Below, piece by piece: positions 7,536 through 12,678 of a stretch of 12,678 bases of DNA (positions are counted from its first letter, which is position 1; each line of letters starts with the position of its first letter). The notes under the pieces are model-generated. The model was not told where the DNA came from, made no database searches, and saw nothing but the letters and a program-made list of their open reading frames with translations. The stretch is from Bacillota bacterium (GTDB lineage Bacteria > Bacillota_A > Clostridia > Lachnospirales > Lachnospiraceae), in NCBI GenBank assembly GCA_023443925.1, contig JAEZSL010000003.1, positions 1-12,678 on the forward strand, given 5' to 3'. The position numbers were made by a program, and so were the translations under genes.

Positions 7536-7871
7536 ATGGCAAAGAAGATTATAGACGAAATGCATGCAGAAACACAGAAAGCAATTCCGGAAACTGAAAA
7601 TATTACGTCAGAAACCCCGAAAGGCAAGACAGCCGAAAAGAAAACTCCGGAAACGGTAGTTTATTGTGGGCCAACGATTAAGGGAATTGTTCAGCAATAT
7701 GCCCACTTTACAAAGGGTATTCCTAAAAGTTTGAAGGAATACATTGCAACTCATAAATCAGTAAAAAGGTTAATTGTTCCCTTGGATAATTTTATTGAAA
7801 CAAAAAAGAATATCCAAACCGCCGGAACAATTGAATACCTTACCTATAATAAAATTGTGAAAGGAGAATAA
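7536..7871 (+). CDS. Unknown small protein between tail terminator and sheath
   Basis: I do not recognise a named family. The first 40 of 111 residues are polar and low-complexity, with repeated Pro-Glu-Thr words (IPET, SETP, KTPET) and many Lys, and are probably disordered. Residues 41-108 look folded: a VVYCGPTIKGIVQQY stretch, KGIPKSLKEYI, KRLIVPLDNF and a final beta strand. Contractile phages such as Mu carry a small gene of unknown function in this same slot just before the sheath gene, so a role in sheath or neck assembly is possible but is only positional inference. GAGGAGGG at 7518-7525 lies ten bases before the ATG, which directly follows the upstream TAA. Confidence 0.7.
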   Translation: MAKKIIDEMHAETQKAIPETENITSETPKGKTAEKKTPETVVYCGPTIKGIVQQYAHFTKGIPKSLKEYIATHKSVKRLIVPLDNFIETKKNIQTAGTIEYLTYNKIVKGE

Positions 7872-7873
7872 CC

Positions 7874-9325
7874 ATGGCAATTTACGAACATGGCATAATA
7901 TCCAGTGAAAAGGCAACCTCGTTGCCAAAGCCCAATACCATAGCCAGCGCAGTCAGCGTGATTTTTGGTACGGCTCCGGTTAACCGGCTAAAAAATCCAT
8001 ACGGTGCTGTGAATATTCCTATCTTACTATCCGGCTACGATGAAGCGGTAGAGAAGATAGGATTTTCTTATGACTTTAAGAACTATACAATATGCCAGAG
8101 CATCTATGTGAGGTTTAAAAAATTCTTTATGGCTCCGATTGTTGTTGTCAATGTTTTGGATCCGGATGTACATAAGACGGAAGTCGATGCAGCAACGTTC
8201 ACGGTTGCAAATAAAAAGGTTGAAATTAATGATCAGGGAATACTGCTGGATAAAATCATCGTAACTTCCGCGGATGGAAATACAACTTACGAAGCAGACG
8301 ATGATTACATGGCATCCTTTACAGAAGCAGGTACCGTTCTTCTTGCAATCATTCCGGATGGTGCGATAACTGGCGGCAGCATAAAAATTGCCTATACAAA
8401 AATAGACCCCAGTAAAGTTACTTACTCCGATGTCGTAGGGGGTTATGATACCACAACCAGAAAGAGATCCGGAATTGACTGTGTAAATATGGTGTATCCA
8501 TTGTTATCTATCGTACCGTGTCAACTTCTTGCACCCGGTTGGTCACACATCCCAACAGTGGCCGCTATGCTGACCGCTAAAGCGAAACTGATTAACCAAC
8601 TCCATAATGCGATCGCCATAACGGATATCTCAACGGATGAAGTGAAAGACATTGAGGGTTTACTGGAATATAAAGTGAATCATGGTTATGATGATAAATT
8701 TAACCTCCCTTGTTATCCCAAGGCATTGGTAGACGGTTACGAGGTATACTATTCCTCTGTTATAGACGGTAATATTGCAGCTACGGATAGTTTAAACGGT
8801 GGACCCTATGCTTCGCCGTCAAACAAACTGATTCATATTGATGGCACCTGCTTTGAAGGTGGAGAAGAGATTTACTATGACATGGCCGAAGCAAATAAAA
8901 TCAATGCAGCAGGTATCATGACAGCGCTCAATATGAATGGTTGGAGAAGCTGGGGAAATGAAATGGGGTGCTATCCAGAAAATAAGGATGTTAAAGATCG
9001 TTATATTGTATGCCGCAGGGTATACAATTACCAAGACAACTTATTTAAACTCAATTTCTTTGATAAGGTAGATGATCCCGCAAATTTCAGGCTTATCGAA
9101 TCAATTGTAAATGCGGAAAACCTAACCTTATCAACCCTGGCTTCACAAGGACGTATCGCAGGAGGCAGCTTAAGCTTTAATAGAGAGGATAATCCAGTTG
9201 AAAAAATTCTGGAAGGACACATAACTTTTAAGCGAACCTTAAGTCCATTTACACCTGCCATAGTAATTGAAACTGTAACAGAATTTGATCCGACGCTAAA
9301 TAGCGCAGCTCTTGGAGGTGAATAA
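7874..9325 (+). CDS. Contractile tail sheath protein
   Basis: The sheath wraps the tail tube and contracts to drive it through the host envelope. At 483 residues it is typical for a phage sheath subunit. The N-terminal part shows VSVIFGTAPV and a short AVNIPILLSGYDEAVEKIG segment. The C-terminal core has ALNMNGWRSWGNEM, a YIVCRRVYNYQDNLF segment, and a final GGSLSFNREDNP and ILEGHITFKRTLSPFTPA region that supplies the strands linking neighbouring subunits. Residues about 98-185 form a beta-rich insertion with an EADDDYMASF motif, likely an exposed accessory domain. AAGGAG at 7861-7866 lies seven bases before the ATG. The tube gene follows after two bases, the invariant sheath-tube pair of contractile tails. 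Confidence 0.95.
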   Translation: MAIYEHGIISSEKATSLPKPNTIASAVSVIFGTAPVNRLKNPYGAVNIPILLSGYDEAVEKIGFSYDFKNYTICQSIYVRFKKFFMAPIVVVNVLDPDVHKTEVDAATFTVANKKVEINDQGILLDKIIVTSADGNTTYEADDDYMASFTEAGTVLLAIIPDGAITGGSIKIAYTKIDPSKVTYSDVVGGYDTTTRKRSGIDCVNMVYPLLSIVPCQLLAPGWSHIPTVAAMLTAKAKLINQLHNAIAITDISTDEVKDIEGLLEYKVNHGYDDKFNLPCYPKALVDGYEVYYSSVIDGNIAATDSLNGGPYASPSNKLIHIDGTCFEGGEEIYYDMAEANKINAAGIMTALNMNGWRSWGNEMGCYPENKDVKDRYIVCRRVYNYQDNLFKLNFFDKVDDPANFRLIESIVNAENLTLSTLASQGRIAGGSLSFNREDNPVEKILEGHITFKRTLSPFTPAIVIETVTEFDPTLNSAALGGE

Positions 9326-9327
9326 GT

Positions 9328-9837
9328 ATGATAATACCTGAGGCTATACATAGTTTTAACGTATATAATGGGACAAACAGAATCATTGGTATTACCGGAG
9401 CGGTAGAACTCCCTAGCTTCCAGTACATAACAAATACAATTTCCATGGCAGGTATGCCCGGTGAATACGATGCACCAGTCATGGGACATGTAGCGTCCCA
9501 GAAGATGAAAATACCCTTTACTATGATTGATAAAGATGGGTATTTTGCCATGGTTAAAAGTGAAGAAGACATTGTCTTGCGTGCCAATATCCAGATTAAG
9601 GATGAGAAAAGGAAACCAGACGTAGTTAACATGGTTGTAACGATAAGAGGTACCACAACGGAGTATAATCTGGGAACATTAGAAAAGGCCAAACTAATGA
9701 ATTCCGATATTACAAAAGAAATAACCTACATTAAAACTGTTATCGGTAATTCGGTGTGCCTGGAATATGATAAATTTAACAACATATATGTAATAAATGA
9801 TGAGGACATGTTTGCGAAAGTGAGGGCTAATTTATAA
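9328..9837 (+). CDS. Major tail tube protein (contractile phage FII-tube family)
   Basis: The 169-residue protein forms the stacked hexameric rings of the inner tail tube. Conserved points include a start with IPEAIHSFNVYNG, an 'ELPSFQYITNTISMAGMPGEYD' region around residues 30-50, an IPFTMID strand, a VVTIRGTTTEYNLGTLE segment near residues 98-114, and a C-terminal 'YIKTVIGNSVCLEYDKFNNIYVIND' region, all typical of the P2-type tube family. GGAGGTG at 9314-9320 precedes the ATG. It follows the sheath directly and precedes the tail chaperone, the standard order. The stop overlaps the next ATG by one base. Confidence 0.93.
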   Translation: MIIPEAIHSFNVYNGTNRIIGITGAVELPSFQYITNTISMAGMPGEYDAPVMGHVASQKMKIPFTMIDKDGYFAMVKSEEDIVLRANIQIKDEKRKPDVVNMVVTIRGTTTEYNLGTLEKAKLMNSDITKEITYIKTVIGNSVCLEYDKFNNIYVINDEDMFAKVRANL

Positions 9838-10157
9838 TGATAGAGAATGAAGCAAAAACAACAACTAAGACCCGAGTAATTCAATTTATTGTACCATATA
9901 CATTTGAGTGTACCGAACATAAAGAGATTGATTTATCTAGACTGGATGATCTTTCCACTGATGATCTTTTAACTGCTGAAAATATGTATATCAGATCAGG
10001 TGGTACTTCAATTAATCCGGAAACAACATTACTATACAGTTTGATCCTGGCCCATATCGCTAGTGATAAGCCGTTTGAATTCTTTGGTAATCTTCCAGCA
10101 AAAGAAGCCATGAAGATCAAAGGGGAAGTTTATCGTTTTTTCTACAGAAGGGCATAA
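9837..10157 (+). CDS. Tail assembly chaperone, unshifted product (gpG/gpE analogue)
   Basis: This 106-residue protein lies between tube and tape measure, the fixed position of the frameshifting tail assembly chaperone pair (lambda G and GT, P2 E and E+E'). It begins with a polar segment and VIQFIVPYTFECTEHKEIDL, then an acidic run with a short DNA direct repeat (GATGATCTTT twice) coding the LDDLSTDDLL region, and helical segments to the FFYRRA end. Such proteins coat the tape measure and recruit tube subunits, and are absent from finished particles. No clear sequence motif for the family is expected; the case rests on position, length and the frameshift signal near its 3' end. Translation begins at a one-base TAATG overlap with a weak GAGGG site at 9822-9826. 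Confidence 0.85.
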   Translation: MIENEAKTTTKTRVIQFIVPYTFECTEHKEIDLSRLDDLSTDDLLTAENMYIRSGGTSINPETTLLYSLILAHIASDKPFEFFGNLPAKEAMKIKGEVYRFFYRRA

Positions 10158-10306
10158 AGTACGGTTACGGAAAAATATATAGTAAGATCTGTACAAGATT
10201 AGCCCTATCCAGATTAAATGTTGGTCTGGAATTTTTGAGAAAGCTTCCTATCGAAGAGTTAAATGAGATCATGGAGGAGGTAAAAGCGGTTGGCAAAAAG
10301 AACTGA
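9837..10306 (+). CDS. Tail assembly chaperone, -1 frameshift fusion product (gpGT/E+E' analogue)
   Basis: Slipping back one base on T TTT TTC (10136-10142) leaves 102 residues of the upstream frame and continues from base 10142 for 54 more codons to TGA at 10304-10306, giving a 156-residue fusion. I translated the extension by hand. It has no in-frame stop and reads as a good protein, with a GIKYGYGKIYSKICTRLALS segment, then EFLRKLPIEELNEIMEEVK and a basic end. The extension has no likely start of its own near the junction, which argues that it is reached only by frameshifting. In lambda and P2 the minor fusion protein links the chaperone to both tape measure and tube protein. The frameshift rate cannot be read from sequence. 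Confidence 0.82.
10119..10128 (+). promoter_or_regulatory. Shine-Dalgarno-like element upstream of the frameshift site
   Basis: AAAGGGGAAG lies inside the chaperone gene, not before a start codon. Ten bases separate its last G of the GGGG run from the slippery heptamer. This is the spacing at which an internal Shine-Dalgarno element stimulates -1 frameshifting in E. coli dnaX. Confidence 0.5.
10136..10142 (+). promoter_or_regulatory. -1 programmed frameshift slippery heptamer
   Basis: The sequence T TTT TTC fits the X XXY YYZ rule in the zero frame, with Phe codons TTT (10137) and TTC (10140). Phe-tRNA can re-pair with TTT TTT after slipping back one base. The zero frame stops 13 bases later at 10155-10157, while the -1 frame stays open to 10306. 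I found no strong downstream stem, only a weak AGGGC/GCCCT pairing (10149-10153 with 10202-10206). Confidence 0.82.
10273..10280 (+). promoter_or_regulatory. Ribosome binding site for the tape measure TTG start
   Basis: GGAGGAGG lies nine bases before TTG at 10290. An in-frame TAA at 10281-10283 rules out any earlier start, and the next in-frame ATG is far inside the gene (10494), so this site and the TTG go together. Confidence 0.8.
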
Positions 10307-10445
10307 ATATGAGCTTAAGATAGCAATCGGCGGTAAGGTCGATAATTCCCTTAATAAAAGCGTCAGTGACATCAACAGCAAACTGGATTCGGTAGGGTCA
10401 ACTGTAAAAGCGGTAGCAGGTATTGCAACTACCGCTTTTACTTCC
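10276..10445 (+). promoter_or_regulatory. Possible RNA pairing that hides the tape measure ribosome binding site
   Basis: Bases 10276-10290 (the GGAGG core, spacer and first base of the start codon) are complementary to 10431-10445 over 15 positions, with 14 Watson-Crick pairs and one G-U pair (10279/10442). The downstream strand is the same one used by the local hairpin at 10404-10441, so the two folds exclude each other. This is seen directly in the bases; any regulatory effect is inference. Confidence 0.4.
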
Positions 10446-12678
10446 ATAAAAATAAAAGAATTGTTTGATGAAACAACGGGAGCCGCCAAGGAAATGCAGA
10501 CCTCTATGGCCGGTGTTGCAAAAGTAGTGGATGGGCTGAAAGATGAGAATGGGAAAGTAACAAAATCCTATTATGAAATGAAAGACTCCATTCTGGACAT
10601 GAGCGAAAACCTGCCAAAGACAGCGGAAGATATCGCAGCGATCATGGAAGCTGCGGGGCAATCCAATATTGCCAAAAATGAGCTTGCCGAATTTACAGAG
10701 GATGCCACAAAAATGGGCGTTGCCTTTGATACAACCGCAGAATCAGCTGGCGAGTGGATGGCCGCATGGAGAACAGCACTAAAATTAGATCAAAACGGGG
10801 TTGTAACTCTCGCTGATCAGATTAACTATTTAGGTAACACTACGTCAGAAGATGCTTTAAAAATAAGCGAGGTTGTTACAAGAGTTGGGCAGTTAGCTGG
10901 GACGGCAGGGATTTCAGCCGCAAGCGTAGCAGCCCTGTCAGCATCTATGACAAAAGTTGCTCCAGAAGTAGCAGCAACCGGCATCAAGAATTTTTCTCTT
11001 GCTCTGGTATCCGGTGATAGTGCAACAAAAAAACAGGTTAAAACCTTTAAATCGCTTGGACTGGAAGCTGGAAAAGTTGCTAAGGCAATGCAGACAGATT
11101 CCCAAGGAACGATTATAGACGTCCTGGAACGTATCAATAAGCTAGATAAAGATAAACAGACTTCAATTATGAAGAACCTGTTTGGAAGTGAATCTTTAGC
11201 TTCCATTGCTCCCCTGGTAGCAAATCTTGATAATTTGAAAACCCAGTTTGATAAAGTCGGTGACTCCGCTCTTTATGCTGGTAGCATGGAACAGGAATAC
11301 ATATCTGCCTCCTCTACAGCAGCCAATACAGATATTTTAAGAGATAATAAGATAAAGGCCATGCAGATTAAGATTGGTGATACTCTATTACCGCTCTCCA
11401 CAATGGCTTCAGAAACAACAGGAAATCTGGCTAAAATGTTTGGTACTTTCGTGGAAGAAAATGCGCCAGCGATCAATGATGCAGTTCGGGGAATCCAGGA
11501 TACTTTCCAGGAGAATTTACCGGATATAGTCTACGGGTTAAAATCGGTTGCCGATGGCGGTAAAGACTTCTTGAATGGTGTAAGGCCGGTGTTTGATTTG
11601 ATCGAAGATAACCCTGGTTTGATACCAAATTTTCTAAAATCAACCGGTTCAGCAATTGTTACCTATAAGATTGGAAAAAACCTTGGTGAAATAGCCCAAG
11701 GAGTAAAACAGGCGGGAAGTCCACTAAAGTATCTTAAGGGTATTATTACAAATCCCTGGGCACTGGCCATAGGAGCAACCGCAGGTGCAATAGTTATGAT
11801 TGCACAGAGTATCAAGAGTGCTAACAAAGAACTTAGGGCCGCAGACTTGGCATCCAGATTTGGCGATATTACTTTATCGCTGGAAGATTTGGACGAAATT
11901 GCTTCTGAAATCATTCATACTGACAGTATGGGTAAGCTATCAGAATCAATAAAATCCGTTGAAAGCATTAAGTCCATAGTAGACACCATAGATGATACTG
12001 TGACTTCTTTAAAGAAATACAACTGGAAAGTAAGTATAGGGCTGGATTTAACGGAAAGCGAACAGTCCCAATATAAAGCAAGTATTACGAATTTTATCAG
12101 TGAATCACAGAATCTGCTGATGGAAGATAGATATAAGCTAAAGCTGAATATGGAATTGTTCACCGATGGCAGTAACACTGCTGGTAATATTCAGGACAAG
12201 ATGAAAGCTTTTTATGATAATAATTACGAAACAGTCAGTTCGTTGGGCAAGAACCTACAAACGGCGGTTAATATAGCTTTTTCAGATGGATTATTAACTA
12301 TAGATGAATCTAAGACTATTTCGAGTTATATGGAGAGAATCGCACGTATTAATGAGCAGATTGCAGATGCTGAGTTTGAAGCTAAAATGACCGCTTTGGG
12401 AGCTGAGTATACCGGTACTGGTTTAACTCCAGAAAGCTTTCAGAACCTGCAAGTAGAGTTAGGAGAGCAGGTAGAGAAAAGTAAACAAAACTATACAGAT
12501 GCCCTGGCCAGTACCATTCAAAGTTATAAGACTGTCTTTGATCAAGGAGGCATGTCAGAGAAAGATTATAATGATGCTATTAGTATGGCAAAAGAAAGCT
12601 ATCTGAATAAAGTTGGCGAACTGGAAACGAAATCCTTTGGATTCCAATATCAGACCATCTTAGAAGCTTATAAAGATG
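10290..12678 (+). CDS. Tail tape measure protein, TP901 family (3' end missing)
   Basis: The frame is open from TTG at 10290 to the right edge, giving 796 codons with no stop. The tape measure sets tail length, fills the tube lumen, and is ejected at infection. Residues 1-65 are an N-terminal helical lead. Residues 65-370 match the TP901-type core, with DISLD-like helices followed by LPKTAEDIAAIMEAAGQSNI, FDTTAESAGEWMAAWRTAL, INYLGNTTSEDALKISEVV, ASMTKVAPEVAATGIKNFS and IGDTLLPL. Residues 490-507 form a hydrophobic membrane-type segment (WALAIGATAGAIVMIAQ). The remainder is long alpha-helix rich in Glu, Lys, Ser and Gln. The TTG is supported by GGAGGAGG nine bases upstream and by an in-frame stop just before. 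It overlaps the frameshift extension of the chaperone by 17 bases, so its initiation may depend on ribosomes that have shifted frame. Confidence 0.93.
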   Translation, partial: MAKRTEYELKIAIGGKVDNSLNKSVSDINSKLDSVGSTVKAVAGIATTAFTSIKIKELFDETTGAAKEMQTSMAGVAKVVDGLKDENGKVTKSYYEMKDSILDMSENLPKTAEDIAAIMEAAGQSNIAKNELAEFTEDATKMGVAFDTTAESAGEWMAAWRTALKLDQNGVVTLADQINYLGNTTSEDALKISEVVTRVGQLAGTAGISAASVAALSASMTKVAPEVAATGIKNFSLALVSGDSATKKQVKTFKSLGLEAGKVAKAMQTDSQGTIIDVLERINKLDKDKQTSIMKNLFGSESLASIAPLVANLDNLKTQFDKVGDSALYAGSMEQEYISASSTAANTDILRDNKIKAMQIKIGDTLLPLSTMASETTGNLAKMFGTFVEENAPAINDAVRGIQDTFQENLPDIVYGLKSVADGGKDFLNGVRPVFDLIEDNPGLIPNFLKSTGSAIVTYKIGKNLGEIAQGVKQAGSPLKYLKGIITNPWALAIGATAGAIVMIAQSIKSANKELRAADLASRFGDITLSLEDLDEIASEIIHTDSMGKLSESIKSVESIKSIVDTIDDTVTSLKKYNWKVSIGLDLTESEQSQYKASITNFISESQNLLMEDRYKLKLNMELFTDGSNTAGNIQDKMKAFYDNNYETVSSLGKNLQTAVNIAFSDGLLTIDESKTISSYMERIARINEQIADAEFEAKMTALGAEYTGTGLTPESFQNLQVELGEQVEKSKQNYTDALASTIQSYKTVFDQGGMSEKDYNDAISMAKESYLNKVGELETKSFGFQYQTILEAYKD
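10404..10441 (+). repeat. Perfect 13-bp inverted repeat inside the tape measure gene
   Basis: The arms GTAAAAGCGGTAG (10404-10416) and CTACCGCTTTTAC (10429-10441) are exact complements around a 12-base loop. Eleven bases of the left arm, GTAAAAGCGGT, also occur at 10280-10290, at the start of this same gene. There is no T-run after the right arm, so it is not a normal intrinsic terminator. Confidence 0.8.

Larger units (their letters stand above)
1..12678 (+). mobile_element. Prophage or phage late structural region (contractile-tailed)
   Basis: Every recognisable gene is a tailed-phage morphogenesis gene on the same strand: terminase, portal, protease, capsid, connector proteins, sheath, tube, tail chaperone and tape measure. 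Gaps are 14 bases or less, as in a phage late operon. Both window edges cut through phage genes (terminase on the left, tape measure on the right), so the element extends beyond both ends and its boundaries are not visible. An integrated prophage is the likeliest source, but a free phage genome would look the same here. Confidence 0.95.

Noticed and set aside
5628..7871. Anti-CRISPR or other accessory cargo among the small unknown genes
   Set aside because: The two unknown genes sit in conserved structural slots with coupled spacing and the same base composition as their neighbours; nothing marks them as inserted cargo.
9028..9692. Overlapping minus-strand frames opposite sheath and tube
   Set aside because: Both lie opposite confident genes and overlap each other; the composition is that of a shadow, and no phage late region gene is expected on the other strand.
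10404..10441. Intrinsic transcription terminator
   Set aside because: The stem is perfect but no T-run follows the right arm, and termination here would cut the tape measure transcript.
1..12678. Tail-only bacteriocin (R-type) or contractile injection system
   Set aside because: Terminase, portal, prohead protease and major capsid genes are all present and appear intact, apart from the terminase cut by the window edge, so this encodes a DNA-packaging phage.

Overview
The window is one uninterrupted, plus-strand block of phage head and tail genes, most likely from a prophage of a low-GC Bacillota host (probably a clostridium). The host call rests on the A+T-rich sequence, frequent AGA/AGG and ATA codons, and strong AGGAGG-type ribosome binding sites in front of most genes. 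It is an inference, because there is no host gene, integrase or attachment site in view.

Layout from left to right. The head and packaging part (1-6379) holds the 3' part of a GpA-type large terminase, a 74-residue gpW-like head-joining protein, a lambda-type portal, an S78-type prohead protease with a TTG start, a major capsid protein with a long N-terminal scaffold-like region, a DUF2190 decoration-type protein, a 142-residue protein in the position of lambda FI, and an FII-like head-tail joining protein. The tail part (6376-12678) holds a gpZ-like tail completion protein, a probable tail terminator, a 111-residue protein of unknown function, a tail sheath, a tail tube, a tail assembly chaperone with a programmed -1 frameshift, and a TP901-type tape measure protein that runs off the right edge.

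The sheath and tube genes make this a contractile-tailed phage (myovirus morphology). The gene order follows lambda closely (A, W, B, protease, capsid, FI, FII, Z, U, tube, G/GT, H), with a small gene and the sheath placed between the U and tube positions. Terminase, portal, protease and capsid together show that it packages DNA, so it is not a tail-only bacteriocin. Lysis, baseplate, tail fibre, integration and regulatory genes, and the small terminase, lie outside the window.

Genes are packed with gaps of at most 14 bases, and many overlap by 1, 4, 17 or 41 bases, so translation is probably coupled along one long late transcript. I see no internal promoter, intrinsic terminator, tRNA, CRISPR array or insertion sequence, and no gene-free stretch above 300 bases.

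The most interesting signals are at the chaperone/tape-measure junction. A T TTT TTC slippery heptamer at 10136-10142 joins the 106-residue frame to a 54-residue -1 extension and has a Shine-Dalgarno-like element upstream. The tape measure starts at a TTG inside that extension. Its ribosome binding site can pair over 15 bases with a segment 140 bases downstream, and that same segment also forms a perfect 13-bp local hairpin, so the two structures exclude each other.
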